This document shows, one piece after another, positions 1-8,543 of a DNA stretch of 20,781 bases. The notes under the pieces are model-generated. The model had not been told where the DNA came from and did no database searches. It saw only the letters and a program-made list of their open reading frames with translations. The position numbers were made by a program, and so were the translations under genes. This stretch comes from Scybalousia_A sp964626385. Lineage in GTDB: Bacteria > Bacteroidota > Bacteroidia > Bacteroidales > P3. The stretch lies in assembly GCA_964626385.1 (NCBI GenBank), contig CAZVEO010000042.1, forward strand, positions 1-20,781. The letters are read 5' to 3'. Position 1 is the first letter of the stretch. Each line of letters starts with the position of its first letter.

Positions 1-1028
1 AGTTTTTCTATATTAGGACGTTCTTTCCAAGTCTTATAATCAAAATCTCCCGAGTATTCAACTACTTTTGCATAATGTTCTTTGAGTTGATTGACTATGC
101 TTTTTTTGTTACCTATAAGGGCTATTTCGTACTGATAGCGAAAACTTCTATAATCAAAATTAGACGAAGAAATAGAAAACACTTCACCATCAACCATAAG
201 ACTTTTTGCATGTAAGTTGCCCGGTAGATAAAAATAAAATTTCACTCCAGCCTCATAAAGTTTGCCAAGATAGTGTCTACGAATAATATCCACTACTCTA
301 ACATCTGAACTTTTGGGAATCAATACTTTTACTTCTACACCTCGCTTGCAAGCCTCCATCATTTCCTTTCTAAGAGCATAGCCGGGAAGAAAATAAGGTG
401 TCTCTATAATAACCTCTTTTTGTGCCTTACGTATAAGAGCTTCATATTTATTTTTTATTCTTTGACGATAAGAATCAGGAAAATCTTGTATAAAAGTCCA
501 ATCCTCAAAATGATAACTCTTATAAGAAGCCACCACAGGCAAATCATATTTGTTATAATTGCGAAAAGAATCTCTAAAAGAGCGTCTAAAAACAGTCAAC
601 AAAGTATGGTCGGTTGTTCTAAGATTTAACTCTCTCCAACTAATAGAATAGGCAGTAATATTGGCAGACCCTATATATCCTATTTCAGAATCTATAAGCA
701 AAAGTTTTCTATGATTGCGACAATGATTTTTAGCCAGCATACCACGTGTAAGTCTCATTTTGCGAAAAATTCTTATCTCCACTCCAACTTCCACCAAAGG
801 CTGAAAAAAACTCATATCCATACCAGTACCCCAAGCATCCAAAAGCAATTTAACTGTCAAGCCCTCTTTTGCTTTTTGGTAAAGTATCATCCTAAAACGC
901 TCTCCCATAGCATCTTTGGCAAAACGAAAAGTCTCCAAATATATGGCACGTTTTGCCTTAGACATATCGTCCATCATGGACTCATAAAGTTTTAAATTAT
1001 CATCAAATATTAAGTACTTATCTGTCAT
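1..1028 (-). CDS. Phospholipase D-family protein, cardiolipin synthase-like (partial, C-terminus outside window)
   Basis: At least 342 residues are present; the frame is open to the left edge, so the C-terminus is missing. Two HKD motifs are visible: HRK...D at residues 106-113 followed by IGSANI near 119, and HAK...D at 273-280 followed by SSSNFDYRS near 287. Two such motifs in one chain define the phospholipase D superfamily, and this layout matches bacterial cardiolipin synthases, which make cardiolipin from phosphatidylglycerol or phosphatidylethanolamine. There are no N-terminal membrane helices, unlike classic ClsA, so this resembles soluble ClsB/ClsC-type proteins; a PLD-type nuclease or other phosphatidyltransferase cannot be excluded. 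The start is the first ATG of the frame. It lies 169 bases after the FKBP-like lipoprotein gene and may have its own promoter, though I saw no good one. Confidence 0.85.
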   Translation of the reverse strand, partial: MTDKYLIFDDNLKLYESMMDDMSKAKRAIYLETFRFAKDAMGERFRMILYQKAKEGLTVKLLLDAWGTGMDMSFFQPLVEVGVEIRIFRKMRLTRGMLAKNHCRNHRKLLLIDSEIGYIGSANITAYSISWRELNLRTTDHTLLTVFRRSFRDSFRNYNKYDLPVVASYKSYHFEDWTFIQDFPDSYRQRIKNKYEALIRKAQKEVIIETPYFLPGYALRKEMMEACKRGVEVKVLIPKSSDVRVVDIIRRHYLGKLYEAGVKFYFYLPGNLHAKSLMVDGEVFSISSSNFDYRSFRYQYEIALIGNKKSIVNQLKEHYAKVVEYSGDFDYKTWKERPNIEK

Positions 1029-1088
1029 ACTCTACTAATTAAATTATTCTATGAATAACGAAAATATTTGGAATTTATTTTTTTTCTA

Positions 1089-1112
1089 ACCACAGTGACA
1101 AATTACAGTGGT
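1089..1112. repeat. Small inverted repeat containing two ACAGTG copies
   Basis: In the 169-base gap before the phospholipase D gene, ACCAC (1089-1093) pairs with GTGGT (1108-1112) around a 14-base loop. The same stretch has two direct ACAGTG copies (1092-1097 and 1105-1110). No T-tract follows on the minus strand, so it does not look like a terminator. It might be an operator or chance. Confidence 0.25.
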
Positions 1113-1197
1113 AGTTTATTTGGTCTATAATTTGGCATAGTATTTTATATTATAACCAATAAAAACCTATACTATCTCCTTAAAAAACAAAAGTTTG

Positions 1198-1815
1198 TCA
1201 ACGAATATCTAATACTTTGAGTTCGTAAACAAGAGTAGCGTTTGCTTTTATCTTTTCTCCATTATCGTCCATATAAAAAGCAAGATTATCAGGTACAATA
1301 ACTCGAGCTGAAGAATGATTCTTTAAATGTGGCATAGCAAAAGTAAGACCATAAACAACGTATGTATCTCCTTGTAAAGAAAATGTTTTTCTATTGTTTT
1401 GCAATACAGTATCGTTTGAAAATTTTTGAGTTTTTTCTTTTTCATTTTGATTAAACTCATCTGCACTCTGCCCGTTTAGATAATAAGACTTGTATTCTAT
1501 GGTTACAATATTTTTGTTTGTTATTTCACCCCTACCCTCCTCTATTACTTGCAAGTATATACCCGCAATTTCTTTCATTTGCCATCCTCTCCTATTGATA
1601 AAACTCTCTATTCTCTGTTTTTCTCTATCGGATATTATCTTATTGGCATTGGCAAGAGAAGTATTTATTTGGTTTTGTTTGGTTTTTAAAGCATTTTCCA
1701 CTGGATTTTTGCCCACAGCATAATCTTCGTTTGTTCCTGAGGAACAAGACAACAACATGGCAAAAGAGAATAAAATAATAATTGATTCTATTAGAGAAAG
1801 TAGGATTTTACTCAT
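1198..1815 (-). CDS. FKBP-like peptidyl-prolyl isomerase lipoprotein, GldI-like
   Basis: This 205-residue protein starts with a hydrophobic signal sequence and a lipobox ending at Cys24 (LLSC), so it should be an envelope lipoprotein. Residues about 80-205 fit the FKBP fold: a VTIEY strand, the stretch around VVYGLTFAMPHL, then VIVPDNLAF and a final LVYELKVLDIR strand. Bacteroidota carry several such lipoproteins, including the gliding protein GldI, which is thought to help fold envelope or T9SS proteins. Positions normally forming the FKBP active pocket look altered (no Trp after the VYG segment; AFY instead of AYG), so isomerase activity may be weak. Its ATG lies inside the last codons of the nrnA-like gene (8-base overlap), which points to translational coupling. 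Assignment to GldI itself, as opposed to a paralogue, is uncertain. Confidence 0.75.
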   Translation of the reverse strand: MSKILLSLIESIIILFSFAMLLSCSSGTNEDYAVGKNPVENALKTKQNQINTSLANANKIISDREKQRIESFINRRGWQMKEIAGIYLQVIEEGRGEITNKNIVTIEYKSYYLNGQSADEFNQNEKEKTQKFSNDTVLQNNRKTFSLQGDTYVVYGLTFAMPHLKNHSSARVIVPDNLAFYMDDNGEKIKANATLVYELKVLDIR

Positions 1816-2830
1816 TGCTAATAAATTCTTGATTATAAATTTGTTTTGTAAAAGTTTCTACTACATTGTTTAGAGTATCATAACTTTTTCCACCAGCAGC
1901 CATTACATGACCTCCACCATTCCAATACTTGCGAGCAAACTTATTAACATCTATAATAGCATCCTTTGAACGAAAAGACATACGTATTTTATCCTCTCTT
2001 TCCGTTATCATAGCACAAAAATCAACACCCTCCAATTTCAAACAATAATTAACCACACCTTCCAAATCTCCTATCTTGTAATTATATCTTATCAGTTCTT
2101 GCCTTGAAAGAAAAATAAAAGCTGCTCTCTGTTTATAAAACACTCTCATTTTTCTTGATATAGCATAGCCCAAAAGTCTTAATCTATCAAAAGAATAGGT
2201 GTCAAAAATTTGTTGGTGAAGTTTTGAGGCTTTAATACCACTTTTCAAAAGATTAGACAAAACTCTATAAACCTCTGGCTTGTCATTTGAATAAGAAACA
2301 GAACCTGTATCTGTTATAACTCCAAGATATAAGGCTGTGGATATAACGGGAGAAAAAACTTTTTTTCTTGTCAATCTACTTAATAGGTTATAAACAACTT
2401 CGCAAGAAGAACTACTATCGGAAAAAGAAAAATTTATATCAAACTTATCTGGCTTAACATGATGGTCTATAAGCACTTTTTTACAAGAGGACTCCTGTAT
2501 AACTTTTTCTAAATTCTCTCCGCTACGAGAGTTTGTATTCATATCCACAATTAGAAGTAAGTCCGATTGAGAGATAGTGTGCTTTGCGGATTTAAAATCT
2601 TTTTCAGCTACGATAAAATCCACATCCTTTAAAACAAAAGACACATTCTTTGGAACAGGATTAGGTAGGATGCAAACAGGATTTTTGTTTATTTCTTTTA
2701 AATAATGAAACAATGCAACCGAACTGCCAACTGCATCACCATCTGGGTTGTAGTGGGTTATTATGCTTATATTGTTTGTTTTATCTAATATATTTCGCAA
2801 CGCGTCAATTTCTGTTGTTTTAAATCTCAT
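1808..2830 (-). CDS. nrnA: DHH/DHHA1 phosphoesterase, NrnA-like (oligoribonuclease / pAp phosphatase)
   Basis: The 340-residue product has the DHH-family metal-binding motifs in order: HYNPDGDAVGSS at residues 26-37, Asp97 in VDMN, the DHH triplet at 122-124 and TDTGS at 173-177. The DHHA1 substrate-binding motif GGGHVMAAGG lies near 305-315. Length and motif order match NrnA, a cytoplasmic enzyme that degrades short oligoribonucleotides and in many species dephosphorylates 3'-phosphoadenosine 5'-phosphate. No REC or GGDEF-like extra domain is present, which argues against the GdpP-type cyclic dinucleotide phosphodiesterases. It follows the secreted GATase-like gene by 15 bases and overlaps the lipoprotein gene by 8, so it is probably part of one transcript. 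Confidence 0.88.
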   Translation of the reverse strand: MRFKTTEIDALRNILDKTNNISIITHYNPDGDAVGSSVALFHYLKEINKNPVCILPNPVPKNVSFVLKDVDFIVAEKDFKSAKHTISQSDLLLIVDMNTNSRSGENLEKVIQESSCKKVLIDHHVKPDKFDINFSFSDSSSSCEVVYNLLSRLTRKKVFSPVISTALYLGVITDTGSVSYSNDKPEVYRVLSNLLKSGIKASKLHQQIFDTYSFDRLRLLGYAISRKMRVFYKQRAAFIFLSRQELIRYNYKIGDLEGVVNYCLKLEGVDFCAMITEREDKIRMSFRSKDAIIDVNKFARKYWNGGGHVMAAGGKSYDTLNNVVETFTKQIYNQEFISNE

Positions 2831-2845
2831 CTTTTTTTTATTTTT

Positions 2846-4123
2846 CTATGTTTTGTGTTTTTCTTTTTTTGCAGCAGGAAATAATATATTGTTAAGTATC
2901 AAACGATAGCCCGGAGAGTTGGGATATAAGGATAAATCTGTCTTTGGGTCGCCTATAAAATGTCTATAGTCCTCGGGGTCGTGTCCTCCCAAGAAAGACC
3001 ACGTTCCTTTGCCATATTCTCCATGCAAATAACGTGCTTCATTAATAGACTTGTTTTCTGCCAAAATAAGCACGTTGCTTTTTATCAAATTGGTACGAAA
3101 AGCCGTAGTTTGTCCATAAAAACCTTTTATAACTCGGGTATGGCATTGGGTCAACATTGTGGGTATCCAATCCCACTTTGCAGAAAAATCAAAAAGCACA
3201 AAGACATCATTTTTTTCACTTATCTTGTTTGTTCTCTCATGGGTTACATCTATGTTTGAAATTCTATACGCAGCAGGATTTTTTTCTATGGTAAAATCTT
3301 TGAAAGCAAAACAATTATCATAATTTAACATTGCCTGAGCATTAGTCTGCATAGCGTCACCGTCAAACATAGTTTCGCAAATATCCACTCCATCTGCCGA
3401 TAAGGCTATATCAAAACTATCCGTAGCCGAACACATGGCAAACATAAAACCTCCTCCAAGCACAAAATCTCTTATTTTATTTACAACTGCAAGTTTTAGT
3501 TGAGAAACTTTTTTGTAACCAAGTTGTTTTGCCAAACCTTCTTGAAAAGCAACCTCCTCTCTATACCAAGGTGCGTTGCGATAATTTGCCCAAAACTTAC
3601 CATACTGACCAGTAAAATCCTCGTGGTGCAAATGCAACCAATCATACATAGGAAGCACTCCGTCCAAAACCTCTTGGTCATAAACAACCTCATAAGGAAT
3701 TTCGGCATAGGTCAAAACCAATGTTACAGCATCGTCCCAAGGTCTTTTGTTTTTAGGAGAATACACAGCTATCTTTGGAGCTTTTTGCAACTTGACGGCA
3801 TCCATATTAACCTCCGGGTCAGATATTTCATCTATTATACCTGACATTTGAGAAGTAGAAATAACCTCATAGGTTACACCTCTAAGTTTGCAAAGCCTTA
3901 TTATTTCATCAGTTTCCTCCATAGCAAAAGAACCACCCCTATAGTTGAGCAACCAAGTAACATCATTATCCCTTTGCAAAGAAAAATATGCTATGCCATA
4001 GGCCTTAAGATGATTTTTCTGTACCTCATCCATAGGCAATAAGACATAAGCAGTCCAACCAATAGAAGATTGCAACAAAAACAAAGACAAAAACAAAAAT
4101 CTAAATAACACCTCCCTACTCAT
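2846..4123 (-). CDS. Secreted GATase1-like protein, often labelled asparagine synthetase B in Bacteroidota
   Basis: This is a 425-residue protein with a clear N-terminal signal peptide (hydrophobic residues about 5-25). It belongs, by my recognition, to a Bacteroidota-specific family that databases often name asparagine synthetase B. I see no N-terminal Cys2 nucleophile and no ATP-PPase SGGxDS loop, so that name is unlikely to describe its function. The middle has a flavodoxin/class I glutamine-amidotransferase-like look: PKIAVYSP near 116 as first strand and VLGGGFMFAMCSAT at 221-234, where Cys231 sits in a nucleophile-elbow-like turn. C-terminal motifs include LGGHDPED near 378. The real reaction is unknown; a periplasmic amidase or sugar/peptide-processing role would be guesswork. 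It begins 78 bases after dnaB and is followed by nrnA. Confidence 0.7.
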   Translation of the reverse strand: MSREVLFRFLFLSLFLLQSSIGWTAYVLLPMDEVQKNHLKAYGIAYFSLQRDNDVTWLLNYRGGSFAMEETDEIIRLCKLRGVTYEVISTSQMSGIIDEISDPEVNMDAVKLQKAPKIAVYSPKNKRPWDDAVTLVLTYAEIPYEVVYDQEVLDGVLPMYDWLHLHHEDFTGQYGKFWANYRNAPWYREEVAFQEGLAKQLGYKKVSQLKLAVVNKIRDFVLGGGFMFAMCSATDSFDIALSADGVDICETMFDGDAMQTNAQAMLNYDNCFAFKDFTIEKNPAAYRISNIDVTHERTNKISEKNDVFVLFDFSAKWDWIPTMLTQCHTRVIKGFYGQTTAFRTNLIKSNVLILAENKSINEARYLHGEYGKGTWSFLGGHDPEDYRHFIGDPKTDLSLYPNSPGYRLILNNILFPAAKKEKHKT

Positions 4124-4201
4124 ATAAAAACTTTAGTTAATTAAAGATTAACGTTGCAATTGTTATTTTTATGATATTTTTCATATTAAAAAACTCTTTT
4201 T

Positions 4202-5755
4202 TTAGAATGGGTCGCCATCATCATAGGCTTGCATATCATGGTCATCTATATGTTGCTCATCATTCATTTTTGAACCCATAGTTATTGTATTGTTGTTGGA
4301 GTCAAAACTTGCATTTATAGGCATGGCAGAAGAAGCGTCATATTCTTGACCTATATTGTAGAATTTTACAAACTTATGTTTAAAACCAAGTTTAGCCTTA
4401 GCCGTCGAGCCTGCTCTATTTTTAGCAATATTGATGTAAGCAACTCCTGTAGTTGGACCATTTTCGTCCTCCATAATATTGTAGTATTCAGGTCTATAGA
4501 CAAACATTACTATATCTGCATCTTGCTCTATTGCTCCACTCTCTCTAAGGTCGCTCAATACAGGTTCCTTGCTACCACCTCTTGTTTCTACGGCACGAGA
4601 AAGCTGAGAAAGTGCGAGAATAGGAATACCCAATTCTTTGGAAAGAGCCTTTAATTGACGAGAAATAAAACTAATTTCTTGCTCTCTATTACCATTGTTT
4701 CTACTTTCTCCGCCCGACATTAGTTGCAGATAGTCAATAAAAACCATTTGTATATCGTATGCTTGTTTTAACCTTCTGCATTTTGCTCTTAAATCAAAAA
4801 TACTTAGACCAGGATTATCGTCTATATATATAGGTGCTTCACTTAGTGCCTGAGTTCTTTCTTTTATTATTTGTAATTGACTTTTGGTCATTTGGTCGCC
4901 TCTTTTAAGATTATTTCCTTCTATTTCAACTTCAGAAGAAATCAATCTCATAGTAAGTTCCATAGCCGTCATTTCCAAAGAGAAAATAGCCACTGCTTTA
5001 TGGCTTTGTACAGCTATGTTTCTTGCCATAGTTACTGCAAAAGCCGTCTTTCCCATTGCAGGACGAGCAGCAAGAATGATTAGCGTACCAGGTTGAAAAC
5101 CATTTATACATCTATCCAATTCTACAAACCCACTTTCTACTCCCGTAACCGAATTATCAGAGGCTTGCACTATTTCTATTTCCTTAATAGCATTATGTAG
5201 TAATTGTTGCATATTTTGGGAGGAAGAATTGAAATTTGTATCATTGATATCCAAAAATTTAGTCTCTGTCCTGTCCAACAAATCAATTATATCTGTTGTT
5301 TCATCGTATGCGTCTTTTAGCGTTTCTGTGGATACTCTGATAAGTTCTCTTTGAATAAATTTTTCTGCCAATATGCTTACATAATATTCTATGTGAGCAG
5401 CAGAGGTTACTTTGGAGGTTAGAGTTGCCATTTTATAGGAGCCTCCTATAACATCCAAAGTACCTCTCTTCTTTAACTTTTCCGTTACAGAAATAAGGTC
5501 TATAGGATTACCCTCCTGAAACAAAGCAAGTATTGTGGAGAATATCTCTTTGTGAGCATCTTTGTAAAAATAATCAACTTTTAAACGGTCAATACTATTG
5601 GTCAAAGCATCTTGGTCTAAAAGCAAAGCACCCAAAACCTCTTCTTCCAACTCCTCTGCCTGAGGTGGAACCATATTGCCATTTAGAGCAAAAGCCTGCT
5701 CCATTGTCATTCTGCGATTCTTAAAACGCGAAGTATTATTTTGTATATCTGCCAT
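4202..5755 (-). CDS. dnaB: Replicative DNA helicase DnaB
   Basis: The 517-residue product is a full-length DnaB, the hexameric helicase that unwinds DNA ahead of the replisome and recruits primase. The N-terminal domain (about 30-170) contains PPQAEELEEEVLGALLLD. The RecA-like C-terminal domain has the Walker A motif ARPAMGKT at 230-237, Walker B ending in FIDYLQLM at 339-346, and the SQLSRAVE and SDLRESGAIEQDAD motifs at 383-390 and 401-414. The sequence is continuous through these sites, so there is no intein. It lies 14 bases downstream of the restriction endonuclease gene and is probably co-transcribed from there, although a promoter inside the upstream genes is possible. Confidence 0.97.
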   Translation of the reverse strand: MADIQNNTSRFKNRRMTMEQAFALNGNMVPPQAEELEEEVLGALLLDQDALTNSIDRLKVDYFYKDAHKEIFSTILALFQEGNPIDLISVTEKLKKRGTLDVIGGSYKMATLTSKVTSAAHIEYYVSILAEKFIQRELIRVSTETLKDAYDETTDIIDLLDRTETKFLDINDTNFNSSSQNMQQLLHNAIKEIEIVQASDNSVTGVESGFVELDRCINGFQPGTLIILAARPAMGKTAFAVTMARNIAVQSHKAVAIFSLEMTAMELTMRLISSEVEIEGNNLKRGDQMTKSQLQIIKERTQALSEAPIYIDDNPGLSIFDLRAKCRRLKQAYDIQMVFIDYLQLMSGGESRNNGNREQEISFISRQLKALSKELGIPILALSQLSRAVETRGGSKEPVLSDLRESGAIEQDADIVMFVYRPEYYNIMEDENGPTTGVAYINIAKNRAGSTAKAKLGFKHKFVKFYNIGQEYDASSAMPINASFDSNNNTITMGSKMNDEQHIDDHDMQAYDDGDPF

Positions 5756-5769
5756 AATATTTGCTCTAT

Positions 5770-6516
5770 TTAAATTTTATCTGCAGAAGAATTATATGTT
5801 ACAATTTTATTCCAATCTATATTTCCTTCTTTATCACAAAATTCTTCCATGAACTCTTTTGTCATTTTATTTATCATTTTTGCATATTCTTTTTTATATG
5901 CGTCATTTCTTTGCTTTGCATCTACACCTATTGGCTCTATTATATCTAAATAAAAAGTATCCATTTCTGTCAAAAAATTCCAAAATTCTTGTCCACAAAG
6001 TTTTATGTAGTCTCCTTTTTTGTACGGTGCATTATCTTTACCATAACAACAACCATTAACTGCTCTAATATTTATTTTGGAATTACTTGCAAGCAATGTT
6101 CTTTTTGCCGAATTAAAATCTTCTATCATCTTTTTTATTTGGGATGAATTTCCCCAATTGGGACCTGATTTTATAGATACAATATAGTGTATATTTTCTT
6201 TATTAAATTCTATATCTACACCTTTTGCAGACGATTTATATGCTCCATATATTTTTTCGGATACAAAAACAGCTAATCCCTCTAACCAATTTCCAAACAT
6301 TGTCTCTTCAGCAGAAGACACAAAAGCAATAGCAATTTCTTCTACAAAATCTTGTGCTTTTAATATATTCTTCGCTTTAAAAAGATATGGATTCTTTTTC
6401 TTTAAAAGTAATTTCAATTTTAGGGTTGACAATTTTTCTATACGATTCTGATGAAATAGAAGTATATTGTTCTTCACATATATCTGTACTTGTTTTATCA
6501 AATCTTTCTTTTCCAT
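5770..6516 (-). CDS. Type II restriction endonuclease, PmeII family
   Basis: The protein is 248 residues from the ATG at 6516; an in-frame TTG at 6525 would add three. The N-terminal block LLLKKKNPYLFKAKNIL and the core D-x12-SIKSGPNWGNSSQ (Asp near 101, Lys near 116) match what I know of the PmeII-type restriction endonucleases, a PD-(D/E)XK nuclease group. NGCCYGKDNAP and CDKEGNIDWNKIV are other family-like blocks. The first conserved block is encoded inside the overlap with the methyltransferase gene, so the early start is real. The neighbouring methyltransferase makes this a type II restriction-modification pair. The recognition sequence cannot be read from the protein. A short 14-base gap links it to dnaB. 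The gene is intact, with no sign of decay. Confidence 0.85.
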   Translation of the reverse strand: MEKKDLIKQVQIYVKNNILLFHQNRIEKLSTLKLKLLLKKKNPYLFKAKNILKAQDFVEEIAIAFVSSAEETMFGNWLEGLAVFVSEKIYGAYKSSAKGVDIEFNKENIHYIVSIKSGPNWGNSSQIKKMIEDFNSAKRTLLASNSKINIRAVNGCCYGKDNAPYKKGDYIKLCGQEFWNFLTEMDTFYLDIIEPIGVDAKQRNDAYKKEYAKMINKMTKEFMEEFCDKEGNIDWNKIVTYNSSADKI

Positions 6517-7345
6517 AATTATCAAATAGGGTTTTCTCTTCTAATTCAATTCTATTTTTTACCATGTTATAATACTCTGACTTAATCTCTATACCGATGG
6601 TTTTTCGTTGCAATTCAAGTGCAACAAAATTTGTTGTTCCACTACCCATAAAAGGGTCTAAGACAACATCTCCTTCCTTTGTAAATAGTTTAATAAACCA
6701 GGCTGGTAATTCTTTAGGAAATACCGCACTGTGTTGTTTATTACCACACTCTGTAGCCATATACAACACATTATCAGGATAAGCCATTTCCCTACCAACC
6801 CAATTTGAAATATTTTTCCCAAATCCACTACCAACTGTTGAATTATCACGTATCTTATCCTTTTCTGAAAGATTTTTTAAACGGTTTTTTGCCCAATTTC
6901 CAACAGGTACCATAACATTTTCTTGATACATTTTAAAATCTTTTTCCTTATTAAATTGTAACAATCTCTCCCAAGCATCCCTAAATCTATTAGGCCACTT
7001 ACCCGGATAAGAATTTTTCTTATGCCAAATAAACTCTTCCGTCCATAACCAGCCCTGTTTTCTCATTTCCAATATCAATTCCAGAACATACGTACTCCTT
7101 TCACCATTGGAAACTTTTTCCTTTATATTTAAAATAAACGTGCCTTTGGGATTTAATACTCTGAATAATTCCTTAGATATTGGTAAAAACCACCCTACAT
7201 ACTTATCTATTGATACACCTCCATAAGTATTTTTTCGCTGGTCGGCATACGGAGGAGATGTAACTATTAAGTCAACACTATTTTCGGGCAATGTAGATAA
7301 TATTTCTTTACAATCACCCAAGTATAACTCTATATTTTTATTCAT
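6377..7345 (-). CDS. DNA methyltransferase of the type II restriction-modification pair (TSPPY, beta-class order)
   Basis: From the preferred ATG at 7345 this is 322 residues. The catalytic motif TSPPY (about residues 29-33) precedes the SAM-binding motif DPFMGSGTT (about 229-237), the order of beta-class N4-cytosine or N6-adenine methyltransferases. SPPY is more usual in N4-cytosine enzymes, but the base cannot be decided here. It would protect host sites from the neighbouring PmeII-type endonuclease. The open frame extends upstream to an ATG at 7384, but I chose 7345 because this ATG forms an ATGA overlap with the stop of the upstream PagL-like gene and the methyltransferase fold starts at once (NIELYLGDC). 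Its last ~46 codons overlap the endonuclease gene in another frame and are probably a dispensable tail. Confidence 0.9.
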   Translation of the reverse strand: MNKNIELYLGDCKEILSTLPENSVDLIVTSPPYADQRKNTYGGVSIDKYVGWFLPISKELFRVLNPKGTFILNIKEKVSNGERSTYVLELILEMRKQGWLWTEEFIWHKKNSYPGKWPNRFRDAWERLLQFNKEKDFKMYQENVMVPVGNWAKNRLKNLSEKDKIRDNSTVGSGFGKNISNWVGREMAYPDNVLYMATECGNKQHSAVFPKELPAWFIKLFTKEGDVVLDPFMGSGTTNFVALELQRKTIGIEIKSEYYNMVKNRIELEEKTLFDNYGKERFDKTSTDICEEQYTSISSESYRKIVNPKIEITFKEKESISF

Positions 7346-8538
7346 AGTTCTTTTTTGTGTTTTATTTTGTAACCAAGTCCCCATTCTATATAATCTGCTT
7401 TACGAAAATCGTATGCTCTTATGCCAAGTTGTACAAAAATACCCTTATTGAATTGATACCTAAGATTTACTCTTTCAAACATCTTTGGTAAATAAGAATC
7501 CTTGTATTTATATAGATACCAGCCCGGCTCCAACATTATGGATAATCTATGTATATTATATTCATACGAAAGAAAAGCAGAAAAGGTTAAATGTTGATAA
7601 TAAGAAAGATTATCTTTGTAATTATTTGGATAATAATAACTTTCCTCATTCTTGCCTATGCTTTTATTATAAGATAAATCCAAACCGAGACCAAAAGAAT
7701 GATTTAATGCAAACTTTTTCAAGCAACGAGCCTGCATACCAAAAATAGGATAAACTCCTCTTGCCGTATCTTCCTGCAAAAGTCCGTTTTTATCTGGTTG
7801 TTCATAAAAAACATAGACTCCTTTTTGTGCAAAATAAAAGTTATACTGACTTTGCCAATAAGGAGAAAAACTTTCTTTCCCTTTATATATTTGCTTCGCT
7901 TGTTTGTTGTCTATATGTTGTATTTGCTGTGGAATATAGGTTAGTCCCAAGGAGGGTGTAAGAATATTTATTCCCTTATTTGGCTGACGCATATTACCGT
8001 TAGAAAAATGTATAAACGTTGCTCCCAAGTTTATTTGCCAATGTTTATTAAGAAAAAAATAACCCTCCAAATCTCCGTGTATATAAGACTCTATAGGAGT
8101 AGAAACAGCCACATTATAACGATGTTCATTATCATAACCTTGCCAAATACCAGAAAAGCCAAGTGCCATTTCTACCTTTAAAGAAAAACGTTTTGTGTGC
8201 AGAACATTAAAACCTATCAAACCATAAAAAGCAAAAGGATTACCTAAATGTTTGGAATAATTGAAACGTCCATGAAACAAACCAGCACCATAGTAGAAAC
8301 CATTGTAAAGATAATGCCAATCTTGAGAGCCATTTACTTGCTTTGTCATACGCAAAGAAAAGTTAGCAATAGAATTGATTTTGGTATTATCGGGATTTAC
8401 TCCCTCAACAAAATCATTTATAGGAGCAACCCAACCATATCCTCCAGTAAAGGTAATGCCTACATTGTTTAAATTCTGTCCTCTACTTATCAAGACACAG
8501 AAAACCAATATCAATATGTAAAACAAATTCTTCAGCAT
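7342..8538 (-). CDS. PagL-like acyloxyacyl hydrolase, outer-membrane beta-barrel (second tandem copy)
   Basis: This 398-residue protein has a signal peptide (residues about 1-20) and alternating hydrophobic strands typical of a beta-barrel. HFSN at 177-180 followed by N187 aligns with the His-x-Ser-Asn active site of PagL, which removes a 3-position acyl chain from lipid A in the outer membrane. Compared with PagL from memory, the position of the catalytic glutamate is Asn191 (NKGIN). The protein is roughly twice as long as single-barrel PagL, with a C-terminal half of further strands ending DYIEWGLGY. It is a paralogue of the adjacent upstream gene, sharing NPFA, NKGINI and YIEWG blocks, and starts only 5 bases after it. 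Its stop overlaps the methyltransferase start (ATGA). Confidence 0.75.
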   Translation of the reverse strand: MLKNLFYILILVFCVLISRGQNLNNVGITFTGGYGWVAPINDFVEGVNPDNTKINSIANFSLRMTKQVNGSQDWHYLYNGFYYGAGLFHGRFNYSKHLGNPFAFYGLIGFNVLHTKRFSLKVEMALGFSGIWQGYDNEHRYNVAVSTPIESYIHGDLEGYFFLNKHWQINLGATFIHFSNGNMRQPNKGINILTPSLGLTYIPQQIQHIDNKQAKQIYKGKESFSPYWQSQYNFYFAQKGVYVFYEQPDKNGLLQEDTARGVYPIFGMQARCLKKFALNHSFGLGLDLSYNKSIGKNEESYYYPNNYKDNLSYYQHLTFSAFLSYEYNIHRLSIMLEPGWYLYKYKDSYLPKMFERVNLRYQFNKGIFVQLGIRAYDFRKADYIEWGLGYKIKHKKEL

Positions 8539-8543
8539 TTGCT

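Noticed and set aside
711..995. Plus-strand frame of 94 codons
   Set aside because: Antisense to the phospholipase D gene, whose HKD motif is encoded over the same bases.
1198..1815. Plus-strand frame at 1490-1723 as a small membrane protein
   Set aside because: It is antisense to the FKBP-like lipoprotein gene, and its hydrophobic look comes from the A/T-rich complement.
3496..3708. Minus-strand frame inside the secreted GATase-like gene
   Set aside because: Out-of-frame shadow of a conserved protein, no start signal or family features.
6517..6525. TTG start for the endonuclease
   Set aside because: The ATG nine bases downstream is a better start and keeps all conserved sequence.
7346..7384. 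Upstream ATG that would lengthen the methyltransferase by 13 residues
   Set aside because: It lies inside the PagL-like gene, and the ATG at 7345 gives an ATGA overlap and starts right at the conserved fold.
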